The notes beneath the pieces are model-generated. The model was not told the DNA's origin. It was given only the letters and a program-made list of their open reading frames with translations, and searched no databases. The position numbers and the translations under genes are program-made. Source: Siniperca chuatsi (taxonomy: Eukaryota; Chordata; Actinopteri; Centrarchiformes; Sinipercidae). Taken from it: a DNA stretch of 64,000 nucleotides. Shown here in pieces: positions 35,201-45,948 of the stretch (positions are counted from its first letter, which is position 1; each line of letters begins with the position of its first letter). Location: contig NC_058058.1 of assembly GCF_020085105.1 (NCBI RefSeq), positions 2,365,587-2,429,586 of the forward strand. Reading direction: 5' to 3'.

Positions 35201-38200
35201 ACGTTGCGGAGGTTCTGGAACGCCTGAAGAAATTCCATCTCTCCTCAAAGCAGAGAAATTCTCCTTCCATCAAACCTCAGTGCAGTTCCTCGGCTACAAC
35301 ATCAGTAGCAGTGGCGTCCAGATGGATGAGGGGAAGGTCGAAGCCATTCGGACCTGGCCCACACCTATCTCCATCAAAGAGCTCCAAAGATTCCTGGGTT
35401 TTGCCAATTTCTATCGTCTATTCATTCAAGGATACAGTAGTATAGTCCAACCTCTGACTGACCTCCTCCGCCACAAGCCCAAGTCTCTGTCCTGGCCACC
35501 CGCTGCCCATGAGGCCTTCAAGAACTTAAAGGAAGCATTCACCAGCGCACCGCTCCTGGTTCACCCTGATCCGGAAGACCATTCCTGGTAGAGGTGGACG
35601 CCTCTACTACGGGAGTAGGAGCGATGCTGTCACAATCCCAGGGCACCCCAGCCAAACTCCATCCATGTGCCTACTTTCCCCTGACACTCAGCCCGTCAGA
35701 AAGAAACTATGACATCGGTAACAGAACTCCTAGCCATCAAACTGGCCCTGGAAGAGTGGAGGCATTGGCTGGAGGGTGCTAAACATCCCTTCACAGTACT
35801 CACTGATCACAAGAACTTGGAGTACCTCTGCAAAGCCAAACAGTTGAACCCCCGCCAAGCTCGTTAGTCCCTCTTCTTCACTCAATATGACTTTCACAAC
35901 TCCTATCGCCCCTGCTCCCGGAACGGTAGAGCAGACGCCCTCTCCCGGTTACATGCCCCAGACGAACTCCCTGACGAATCTGAAACCATTCTCCCCAAAC
36001 AAATCATTGTGAACCCCATCCAGTGGTCCGAGACGTCCCAGCCTTCCTCCAATGCCTCCACCAACGCTCTGCCGTGCTGTCCCCCAAACCAAGAGAATGT
36101 CCCCAGAACTCAACGAACCACCCTAATCCATTCCTCCCACACATCTCTGGGCAGTGGTCACCCTGTGGCCAATGACCCCCTCTCACTGCTACGAGAACGC
36201 TTCTGGTGGCCAAATATGGCCAGGGACGTGAGAAGGTACAAGGATGTCAGGAATGCGCCATTGCCAAAAGTCCACGCCATCTTCCATCCGGTAAACTCTG
36301 TCCACTGCCCACTCCCAACCGACCTTGGTCACACCTAGAAGTGGACTTCGTCACCGACCTACCCGCTTCCGACAACAACACCTGTATCCTGGTGGTCGTG
36401 GACAGGTTCTCGAAGTCCTGCCGACTACTCCCCCTCAGAGGACTGCCCACGGCTATGGAAACCGCAGAACTACTGTTTAATCACGTCTTCAGGTATTATG
36501 GTATCCCAGAGGACATCGTGTCTGACAGAGGGCCCCAGTTTATCTCACGGGTATGGAAGGCATTTAATACCACCCACAAACAAATGGACAGAAAGGAAGA
36601 TTCTAGAAATCGCGCGCTTCCTGCGTACCTTCTGACATGACCGCCAGGACTATGGGAACCAGTTCCTGGGTTGGTTACCAACCCCCTCTCTTCCCATGGT
36701 CGGGGGAACCTTCAGAGGTGCATGCGGTCGACTACTGGTTCCGAGAGAGCGAGAGGGTCTGGGACGCAGCCCACCATCAACTGCAACGAGCACTCTGCAG
36801 GCGCAGACTAACAGCCGACCACAGACGATCTGCTGTTCCTGATTACCAACCGGGTCAGAAGGTCTGGCTGTCCACCAGAGACATCAGGATGCGCCTGCCC
36901 TGCAGAAAGCTCAGTCCCAGATTCATTGGCCCCTTCACCATCATCAAATGGACCCTCAGGTGCGGGTCGTGGGGGGGGGTGGTAATGTCACAGACACGCC
37001 AGGCTCCCCAGCTCCACAACCACAGTGCACTCCCTCTCCAGAATTCTAATTGCACACCTGCTTCCAATCTCACACCTGATCTTCATTTGCACCACATCAA
37101 CCCCAGTATAAAAACACCTCACTCACCTCAGTCAGTGTCCGGTCTCATTGATGCATGGACATGAATCATCACTACACAAGACAATCGCCTTCAAACTCAA
37201 GCCTGTCCCCGTGTATGTCTCCTCGCCTGTGTCCCCGTCGCCTGTCCTGTGATATCCAAGCTCCAGTGTGTGTTTCCAGTCCCCGATCTCCGACATCAGT
37301 TCACAAAGGACGGTATCAGTAACCACTTCCTATTAGGAAACTCCCTGCCTGTTTTTAACCTGTGGTAATAAACCATCTGTGTCTCCACCTCGGTGTCTCC
37401 TGCCCATCTGTACCGTAACACCATCTTGGTTTGGACTGAAAAAGTGAGTTGCAACTTGGCAAACAGTGGAATGGATGGAATATTTTTTCGATCCAGACGG
37501 ACAGAAGAGTTCTGAAGATTCTAGAAATTCCCTTAAACTTGCATTAAGTGTTTCTGGGTTTTTGAAAGACTGGCAGGAATTCGTGTTTCAAAAAAACTTT
37601 GCTTTGCTTGCTCTGAGTTTAACTTAAGATCAGTCTTGATCATAATAGAAAATATATAAATATAAAATTAATTTCTTACCATTTGTAGTTGGAGACACTA
37701 ATCCATTCAGTATCTCATCATAGATGTATGTTTCTTCATTTCCTGCCACACGAGATTGTGAACATCATAATATTAATAATCCAGCGAATAATCAGTGATT
37801 AACTGCTTTAAAGTCTGATGGCAGGCCGACTGTGATTCCATCCAGCTGTGAAAACCAGGGCTGTATTCAAAGAGCTGGATATGATGCCACCACTCAGTGG
37901 CCACTCGCAGTACTGCAGCAAAAAAATTCTCAGCAGCCCAAAAAGTGTTTCAACCATAGAACTCCATTATAAAAGAGATGTCTGTGAAACGGTGAAACGG
38001 CACACCTCCAACTGTAAACAAGGTCAGTTTTTACTCTTTGTATTAAGTTTCAAGCTGTTGTTATCTGTTGTTGCAAAGTAACGTCTGTGGGGCCGAGCAG
38101 GCAGGGCCAGGGAGAGAAACACAAATGAGCATGTGCAGTGGGCGAGAAAACCTTTTTGGCTTATGCAGTCAATTCACTGGAGCTGAACGAGCGCCTTCAT

Positions 38201-41200
38201 GGAGTCCAGTTCTTATAATACAAATTACAACAAATTTAAGCTACAAACTCGGTAAGATTGTGACATTTACAATTTACAGTTTTCTTTTATTATGAAGCCC
38301 CTGAAACTGACGAAAGGCAGTAAACAGTTATCAGAAAAGTCAGAAATGTAACTGAATACATCAAGTTTCACTGTTTATATAGAGACTACATGACGTTTAA
38401 ATGTGAGAGATGTGCTAGTGAGAGATAATGGAAGAGTAAAAGAAGTTAAAGCAGCTATAAACAATATTTTACAATAATGTGACAATGTAAAAAGAGGTTG
38501 CTCGTAGTGATGAACCTACAAATGATTATCAGCTGAATCTGCAGCTCCCCTCGGCTTTACGGAGCTTTAATGTGAGTTTCAGCTCACTGTTCATCTGTCC
38601 GGCTCACAACTTTACTGTCCTGGTTCCCTCTCAGCGCTCTCAGAGCGTCGTTGTCAGAGAAAAGGCTGTAAAAAGCCACTGAACACAACCTGCTCAGCAG
38701 CAAACAGCGATAATTTATCTTACATTGTATCCAGAATCACTCTGTTTACCATGTATTGTGGTGTATACATTTTTACCATTTTATTAGGATGTCTGAACTG
38801 AACTCTGAATAAATATATGCACCATAGTGCCCAAAAATCTGTCAGTGATGACACAAAATGATGATTGACTGCTTACTAATGCATAAACTATTGAGTGTCT
38901 ACAGGAAGTAGTGAATGAATGAACGAGGGAGTGATTGAGATAAAAGTCCAGGTCAGGCTTTATTTACCTCGTCTGTTGGACCTGTGTCTCCTAAAGGACA
39001 AGACGATGATGATGATGATGAGGATGAGGACGAGGAGGAGGCCGGTAGTTATTCCAAACACCAAACCATGCTGTAGTTGCTGGTCTTCAGGAGCAGCTGG
39101 AAGACAAAGTGAAAATTCATACAAAAATATAACAGTACATACAGATATAATGCTTGTCAGATATACAGTAGTACAACAGCTGTTTCTGGTTAAACACAGG
39201 GATCTCGCACTTTAACAAAAAGCTCTCTCTCTGTAGGATCCTTTCCACGATGTTATCAGACACGCAGAACAGCAATCTGAGCCTGTCAGTGGCAGAAACG
39301 AGCACTTTTAGTGAACTTACATTAACGGTGTACAATTGCCAAGAAGGGCCCCTGTTTGGGGGGAAAAAATCTGAGATACAGAGAATTTATTCATAATATT
39401 ACAAGAAAAAAAATTTATGTTTTGAGAACAAAGTAGTCATTTTTTTTTTAGAAAAAAGAGCCAGCGAGCCCACTGGCCTTTAATCACTTTCCGGTGCCAG
39501 GACTGCGTACTTTAGCTCAGCTGTCTCGAGGTAACCAAATTGTGCTGACTCATACATCATGTAACTGCTTTCATGTTAATATCCTAACATCTCTGATAAT
39601 AAGGTGCTTATTGGTGAAACCTATAACTTACATGTGTCATCCACATCCCTCACCGACACGCACAGCTCACTGCTCTCACCTGATTACTCCAACAACAGAT
39701 TCAAATATTCCAACTATTTTTCTCATAATATGTAACATATGCACTAACGTCATCATACCTGTGTTTACCAGCGGTGTTGATGGTGCTGGAAGAGGTGGAG
39801 GCGTGGTTCGTCTTGTTGTTGGAGGTGGAGGTGGTGTTCGTCTTGTTGTTAGAGGTGAAGGTGGTGTTGATGGTGCTGGAAGAGGTGGAGGCGTGGTTCG
39901 TCTTGTTGTTGGAGGTGAAGGCGGTGTTGATGGTGCTGGAAGAGGTGGAGGCGTGGTTCGTCTTGTTGTTGGAGGTGGAGGTGGTGTTGTTGTTGTAGTT
40001 GTTGGTGTTGTCGTCATTGTTGGTGGTACCTTATGACCTTTAGTGAAGGACGGAGGAAACAACAGAGAACTGAAGTCATGATGTCACTTCCTGTCTAGCC
40101 TCTGTAACTCAATGCAGTCTCTCATTCAGCATTTCAGTTCCTGAGGTTTACTCTCCATATTCTCAGACAAACTGGCTCCACTTCAACACTTGCTATTAGA
40201 AACGGAAACCTTTGTGATTTTAACAAAGTTAAACAACGATTACTTTGTGAGCACAGAAACAAACTACAGCTCCCATGAAAAGTTCCAAGTCTGGCAGTGT
40301 GGAACGTCATCGTAACTTTGTTTCGGCCATTTCCATAAAAATTCATCCAAGTTCTCTTCTAAGATCATTTATTCAACTTTTTAGCTGTAAACTCTGTTTA
40401 AAAACTGTTACAGCATCTGCTAAGTGAAACTAGTTATTTATGCTTTTGTTCATGCTGTACATCCAACATTTAGTAGGAAGACGTGATTATGAAACAGAGA
40501 GAGAAAACAGAAAGCAGAACAACTTTATTAAAGTTTGATGTTACCTGATGGGATCACCGTCAGCTCCACAGCCGGTTCATTATTACAGAAGTATCTTCCA
40601 GTGTCTGAGACGGTAGCTCTGCTAATGTGAAGTGACTTATCTGCCAATGAACTGTATCGTCTGCCTGGGTCATTGTGTCTTATATCTCCGTCAGCTTCAA
40701 CTGTAAGTATGTCAACTTTGTTTCCATTAATCTCTCTGCTCCACGTCACTTTACCCTCCACAGAGTGAGGACATCGCAGAGAGATGGAGGCCTTCTCCCT
40801 GATTATTTTCTGCTGTATTTCTGTAAAAGAAACACATTTTCAATAAATATGCATGCATTTAAAGAAAAGTAGTATTTCTGCTATTGTGAGGAACGCTCAG
40901 ATCTATGTTCACCGTTAGAGTCAGAACAACATTAATCTGTATTATACAGTGGATGGACACTGAAGAAGGCCACTGTTATAATTTATACTTAATTAAACGC
41001 TGACCCCTGACTATGCTGTCCTCACCAGGCTTGTCCAGAGGCACTTTGACAGTCCAGAGGTAGAATTTTATCGGAGTCAAACTTCATTTCAGTCTAATTT
41101 AGTCTAATCCACTTATTTATCGAGAAAGACATGAGCACATGTTTGACAGAGTGGATCCCAAGTTATAAAATATGTTGTGTGTTGACACATTCAGATTCAA

Positions 41201-41722
41201 ATGGAGCTTAGCCATCTGTAGTTCAGTTCTGAAGCTGCTCTGTGTGATGTTCAGACCAGAAAGCTTTGACATAAATCGAATTAAATCTCTTTAGAGTTCG
41301 TCCACACTAAGTTTAACTTGTAAACTCATCTTTTTCTCCACGTCTCAGCCCTCCGTCCAGAATAAAATGGCGTTTTTCTCGCCACAAAACAGGTTTTCTG
41401 AAAGTGTAGTGTGTGGCCGTAAAGTTAAACAGACGACCTTTAGTCACCTCCAACTTCTCTTTCATTTTCAGTGTCAGTGTTCAGTAGCCAAATACACAGC
41501 AGAGCTGTTGACATGAACCTGTATTAATATAAATATTATAAAATTATTTTATCAGCAGCGCAGCAGCTTGAGCATGACTGAGGGTTTATGGGTCGTGATT
41601 AAATAACTATTTCAGACTCGTTGAATGAAATAAACAATAATTCAGAAGTTCTTACCTGCAGTGACATTACAGCCCAGAACAAAGGCTAACAGGCAGCTGT
41701 AGATCTTCATCCTCGTCCTCAT
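32180..41722 (-). CDS. Ig-superfamily receptor gene C: one V domain, long stalk, ITIM tail, one tail exon lost
   Basis: Six exons, all phase 1, giving 302 residues. Signal peptide (41656-41722), V-type Ig domain (40545-40820), Thr/Pro stalk (39759-40037, 93 residues, the longest copy), transmembrane exon (38968-39096), exon with TYIYDEIL (37680-37742), last exon with STYVLL and TGA (32180-32274). The counterpart of gene A exon 6 is deleted together with 347 bp of intron at the edge of the gypsy insertion. Because that exon is 54 bp and phase 1, the remaining exons still join in frame. The last intron is about 5.4 kb because of the gypsy element. It is a probable inhibitory receptor and the closest sister of gene A. 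Confidence 0.75.
32575..32641 (-). pseudogene. Decayed duplicate of the ITIM exon (gene C)
   Basis: Same as 5020-5086, with SPYSLI in the wrong phase after a good acceptor. Its presence in both copies shows that the decay predates the A/C duplication. Confidence 0.5.
32703..32726. other. 10-bp inverted repeat in the gene C intron
   Basis: CTCCTAATTA and TAATTAGGAG around a 4-base loop. The same is present in gene A at 5148-5171. Confidence 0.6.
32838..33218 (+). repeat. Gypsy left LTR, 5' truncated
   Basis: Aligns with 37023-37420 of the right LTR, minus small gaps. It contains TATAAAA (about 32923) and AATAAAA near its end. It begins directly after gene C intron sequence TTTATTTC. Confidence 0.85.
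33248..34345 (+). pseudogene. Gypsy gag and protease start
   Basis: Open from the ATG shortly after the left LTR. It contains a capsid-like central region (for example ALQWAESIW and [12 protein letters not shown]), a CCHC zinc knuckle [14 protein letters not shown] (34031-34072) and an aspartic-protease motif IDSGSAGNF (about 34192-34218). The frame is lost near 34345, after which the protease continues in another frame. Confidence 0.8.
34346..36950 (+). pseudogene. Gypsy pol: reverse transcriptase, RNase H, integrase (broken)
   Basis: Reverse-transcriptase motifs [17 protein letters not shown] and LVYIDDIL (YIDD at 35149-35160), then RNase H with [11 protein letters not shown], and integrase with [11 protein letters not shown] and SDRGPQF. 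Breaks seen: a TGA where Trp is expected (35011-35013), frameshifts near 34345, 34430, 34800 and 35245, further breaks after 35590, and a small deletion around 36565 that removes part of the integrase core. The element is dead. Confidence 0.8.
36986..37420 (+). repeat. Gypsy right LTR, complete
   Basis: Begins TGTCACAGACACGCC after a run of nine G (purine tract at about 36970-36985) and ends GTACCGTAACA. Followed directly by gene C sequence CCATCTTGG, which matches 5627 in gene A. Confidence 0.85.
39759..40037 (-). repeat. Stalk exon of gene C, expanded tandem repeat
   Basis: Three PLPAPST-ending blocks against two in gene A and one in gene B; 93 residues. The expansion is in multiples of three. 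Confidence 0.8.
40545..40820 (-). CDS. V-type Ig domain exon of gene C
   Basis: Same splice sites and length as gene A's; a few substitutions (for example [11 protein letters not shown] against [11 protein letters not shown]). Both cysteines and the Trp are intact. Confidence 0.9.
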
Positions 41723-42277
41723 ACAGACTGAAATGACTGAGCATAAAAACACTGTTTTATTCTGAGCTGAGGAAAGGAACTCAGCTGCCTGGACGTGTAA
41801 ACCCCACATTCTCACCTTTATTTTTTGGTCTTTTTGTGGTCGATGAGCACTGATGGATCCTGTTGTTTAAATATACAGTATGATCACATTTCCCTCACAA
41901 CTAATTCTGTGCCAGTACAAGACAGAAACTCAAATGACCTTTTGAGCATGTTGTTGAACATGTTAACAAACAGCTGGCTACTTCCACATCCAGCAGACAC
42001 AGAGCAACATTAGCATCCCATTGGAGAGCAGCAATAGCCATCACAGCTGAAAACTGAACTAAACGCAGAGAGCAGACGTGCTAAACAACAAAAACAAAAC
42101 CACATTTTGAGAAAAAGTTTCCAGCCGCCCACAGAGCTAACCACACATACACTGACATCATGCTCTGCTGATGCTGAACTGAAGGAAAACATGCAACTTG
42201 TTGTTAGCTGAAAACAGTTTGGTGTGTTGTCTTACACTGGCAGCAAAAAGTGAGCACGGAAAGATCACAGCAGTAAA

Positions 42278-43318
42278 ACACAGCTTGCAATGATTTTAAC
42301 TTGTTTAAACTTGGTGGCCACCTCCCGATCATATTTGATATTATTTATCGCCCCCCTAAACCAGCTGGCTCCTTCTTGTTGGAACTCCCAGAGTTTTTAT
42401 CTAGTCTTGTTTTAAATTATGATAGAATTGTTCTTTGTGGTGATTTTAATATTCATGTTGATGACGCAGGTATGTGTTCAATTCTTGTGCTGCTGGACTT
42501 AAGTGCTGCCTTTGACACAATTGATCATGGCATTCCTTTAGATAACCTAAGGCACTGGGTGGGCATATCTGGCACTGCACTAGACTGGTTCTCATCTTAT
42601 CTGTCCAATAGGAAATTCTGTGTTAGCACTAATAACTTCATATCATCCTTTTCCCATATCAAGTACGATGTGCCTCAAGGTTCAATTCTGGGACCATTAC
42701 TGTTCTCCTTATACATGCTTCCTTTGGGTGATGTCATCTGCATTCATTGTTATGCGGATGACACTCAGTTGTACCTCCCTGTCGAGCCCACTGACCTTAG
42801 TACGCTGAGTTCTCTGCAGGACTGCCTGTCTAACTAAAAATTGGATGTTGATACATTTTCTTCAGCTCAACAAATACTGCCATCTACTGGTAACCTGTCA
42901 TAACATATCAAGCCTGTTGCAAGAAATCTTGGTGTCCTATTTCAAAGCAATTTATGTTTTGAGCAACATATCACTAAGCTTGTCCAATCATGTTTTTATC
43001 ATCTCAGAAACATTGCAAAAATCCGATCTATTTTAAATCTTAGTGATGCAGAAACTGTTGTACATGCTTTTATCTCCTCACGCCTCGATTATTGTAACAG
43101 CCTGTTCACTTGTCTTAATCAAAAAACTTTGACACGACTGCAGACTGTACAGAATTCAGCTGCTAGGCTGTTAACCAGAACCAAGAAGTACGACCACATC
43201 ACACCTGTTTTAGCCTCTTTACATTGGCTCCCTGTTTGTTTTAGGATTGATTTTAAGATCTTATTGATTACTTTTAAGGCTCTTCAGAAATTTAAGCTAC
43301 TCTGTGTTACATAAGCCC
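42278..43318 (+). mobile_element. LINE fragment (L2/Rex-like), endonuclease end fused to RT
   Basis: The frame 42301-42837 reads the end of an AP-endonuclease domain (IVLCGDFNIHVDD) and then directly RT motifs LLDLSAAFDTIDH, DVPQGSILGPLLFS and YADDTQLY. The jump means an internal deletion. After a stop, the C-terminal part (RLDYCNSL, LQTVQNSAARLLTRTKK, ITPVLASLHWLPV) follows. It replaces the counterpart of 10441-10871 together with the next element. Confidence 0.8.
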
Positions 43319-43418
43319 TGCCCTCAGGAAGGAATCTGCCTGAGTCTCTGTTAATAGCTAGTTTCACCTGAAACTGAGCTAATAGTTTCCAAGATGGCCC
43401 AGTAATCAGTAATCAGGC

Positions 43419-44620
43419 CTATTGTTTTCTGGCTGCATCTACTTCATCACTGTTAAGTACCTGATTAGCATGTGATTGGCGTGACCAAGGTGATAATACA
43501 CTGTGGTAAACTTTGGGCAGATTGAATCTCAGACCACCATTTCTGTTCAAAGAGGGGTTCTCTTTTTTAATAAAAATGGCTTCCTTGACATCTCTTTCAA
43601 ACCAACTCTTCTCTCTACTTAGAATCTTCACCTCGCTGTCTTCAAATGTGTGGTTTGTAGCTTTTAGATGCAAATGCACGGCGCTCTGTAATCCTGAGTT
43701 AGCGTGTCGTCTGTGCTGATAAAGTCTTCTGTGAAGTGGCTGTTTGGTCTCGCCTATGTACCGTTCTTTGCAGTTTTCCTCACTGCACTGAATGGAGTAG
43801 ACTACATTGCTCTGTTTCTGTGTGGGTAACTTGTCCTTAGGATGAACGAGTTTCTGTCTTAAAGTGTTGCCTGGTTTAAAGAAAACAGGAACCTCGTGCT
43901 GTCTAAAGATCCTTTGTAGTTTTTCAGACAGTCCAGATACATAAGGAATGGAGACACCGTTCCTTCTTGGTTCTGTTACACTTTTGTCCTGTTTCTTGGC
44001 TCTTTTAACTTTTTTGATAGCCCAAGTAGGATAACCACAGGCTGAGAGTGCATTCTGGACATGCCTTTCCTCTTTCTTCTTACCCTCTGGGCCGGTGGGC
44101 ACTTCTTGGGCTCTGTGTTGTAATGTCCGGATTACACCCAGCTTGTGCTGTAATGGATGGTGTGAGTCAAAGAGCAAGTATTGATCCGTATGTGTTGGTT
44201 TCCTGTACACTTCTATCTGGAGCTTTCCGTCCTCTCTTCTGAGTGTAGAACAATCAAGAAAGGCCAAGCGGTTCTCTTTGGCGTCCTCACGCGTGAACTT
44301 GATGTTGGGGTCCACCGAATTAATATGCTCTGAGAACGCTTCCAAGTCTTGTTTCTTGATTTTCACAAAGGTGTCATCCACGTAGCGGTACCAGTGACTT
44401 GGTGGTGTGCCCGGGAACGAGGACAATGCCTTCTTCTCAAACTGTTCCATGTACAGGTTGGCCACAATGGGAGAGACCGGAGAGCCCATGGCACAGCCGT
44501 GAATCTGTCTGTAGAAGTGTCCCCGGAATTGGAAGTAGGTTGTGTTGAGACAGATGTCTAATAGTTGATTCTGAAAACAGTGTCCAGATGACTACGACTG
44601 AAACCTTTTCTATGATAGAA
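43419..44620 (-). mobile_element. Penelope-like retroelement (RT plus GIY-YIG endonuclease)
   Basis: A 356-codon open frame (43419-44489), open further upstream to about 44580, contains IHGCAMGSPVSP, YRYVDDTFV, and in the C-terminal third a GIY-YIG nuclease module (VVYSIQC then CKERYIGETKQPLHRR). This RT/GIY-YIG pairing defines Penelope-like elements. The N-terminal part of the RT is missing, so the copy is 5' truncated, but the remaining frame is unbroken, which suggests fairly recent insertion. Confidence 0.9.
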
Positions 44621-44652
44621 CACTCCTGGACGAATGAGGGACTGCACCGTCT

Positions 44653-44876
44653 AACATCAGACTGTTATTTCATTCTGACATAACCTTGTTTGGATGCTAA
44701 CTTACTGTAGAAAAACATACTTGGACAAACAACACAGATTAGATTTATGCTTTATTGTGCATATTTTCAAACAGTATGTTTCACTGTTGCAAAAGTAACG
44801 GATTTTGAGGAATAGCAAGTGTGTTGGGCACATGATGCTATCTCGGGTAAGCAGTTTGGCTGGGGGCTGAACTTGC
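44653..44876. repeat. Copy of a dispersed sequence from the Ig gene flanks
   Basis: Matches 10872-11090 upstream of gene A, including AACATCAGACTGTTATTTC and GTGTTGGGCACATGATGC. Confidence 0.75.
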
Positions 44877-45110
44877 CATCGCAGAGAGGCTGGTTTCTTC
44901 TCCTCAAATACTTCATATATTATTGCTGCAAAAGAAACACAGTTACAATTAATAAGAAAGTTCACATTCAAATGCAATAATTGCGCATTGAATATGACCT
45001 TGTAATTGGTATTTTTACATTATAAGTACACCATACACCACTGACACAAGCTTCAAGCCCAGAATGTACCAAGACCTCACAGTATAGTGCAGACTGCATG
45101 TACTTAATGA

Positions 45111-45144
<34 letters not shown>

Positions 45145-45337
45145 CATTAAATAAAGTTCAGTTCAGTCCTGTTGAGTTTCACGATATAAGCCAGTTAAAT
45201 TGGATCCCAGTTTAGCAGAAGAAAATGTAACCAGTAAGAAATGCATTTTAACGAGTGAGTAACTGATTCATTAAAAAAGTTCTTCCCTGCTGTGACATTA
45301 CAGCCCAGAACAAAGGCTAACAGGCAACAACAAATAC
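44877..45337 (-). pseudogene. Relic of a fifth Ig receptor gene
   Basis: Two exon remnants. At 44877-44925 the first 49 bp of an Ig exon remain after a good acceptor (IIYEVFEEKKPASLRW). At about 45282-45337 part of the signal-peptide exon remains, with its donor changed from GT to GG and the start codon region lost. The rest of the Ig domain is replaced by dispersed repeat sequence. Closest to gene D. Confidence 0.75.
45111..45141. repeat. ATT trinucleotide microsatellite
   Basis: About ten ATT units, inside the relic Ig gene's intron. Confidence 0.9.
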
Positions 45338-45530
45338 TGCGTTGGTGCTGGAAAGTATTCTGTGTTTAGTAGTATGCTTTTTCCACTTACAGTAAAAGAT
45401 TAGCATTTCACTGGGCAGTTCCACACATGAAGTCCAGCCTTATCGTCTATGAATTAGACTCGTATGCAAATATTTTCTGTTGGCACAATATGTTTGGTGG
45501 GAAACAATGCTGCCTGGATTAGACTCACTG

Positions 45531-45943
45531 TGTCTATCAGGGAGTCTACACAGTCACCACCGTCATTAGGTCCCAATCACCCGACTACTGATTACAATCA
45601 CCTGTCAGCAAGCACCCACCAGCACTATAAAGCAGCACTCCTCCCGTTCACTCACTGTCTGGTCTCAGCCTTATTATGTTGATATACCTGACGCACGTAC
45701 CTGTTTGTTACGCACCTGTCCCTTGGATTCCACTCAGCCCTCGCTTGCAATCATCTCCTGGTTTTTCAGCTCCATTCCAAACCCTGGAAAAGAGGAAAAA
45801 CTTCAGTACTCAAATAAGATTTTGACGAAGACTTCCCATCATCCCGTTCACTTACCTGAATTCTCCTTCATCTGTGTTGGTCGCCTGCTGTTTTCAATAA
45901 ACCTGCCATATTATCTTCACTTACCTGTGTGTACCTGCTGACA
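45531..45943 (+). repeat. Probable solo LTR
   Basis: About 410 bp with LTR-like features: TATAAAG (about 45626), AATAAAC near the end (about 45896), and repeated pyrimidine-rich CTTACCTG blocks, ending CTGACA. GTGTC occurs at 45530-45534 and at 45944-45948 and may be the target duplication, which would put the exact left end at 45535. Confidence 0.55.
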
Positions 45944-45948
45944 GTGTC

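Larger units (their letters stand above)
32838..37420 (+). mobile_element. Ty3/gypsy LTR retrotransposon, decayed, 5' truncated
   Basis: The right LTR (36986-37420, 435 bp, TG...CA) is complete. The left LTR (32838-33218, 381 bp) lacks its first 55 or so bases by length; the missing bases and the adjoining 347 bp of host sequence went together. Between them lie gag with a zinc knuckle, protease, reverse transcriptase, RNase H and integrase in the order typical of Ty3/gypsy. The frames are broken by several frameshifts and a TGA at 35011. A purine tract precedes the right LTR. Confidence 0.9.
31240..42277. repeat. Segmental duplication, copy C (interrupted by gypsy)
   Basis: Matches 3950-5279 and 5626-10440. 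The counterpart of 5280-5625 is missing and the gypsy element lies in its place. The right edge at about 42277 is where LINE sequence starts. Confidence 0.9.
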
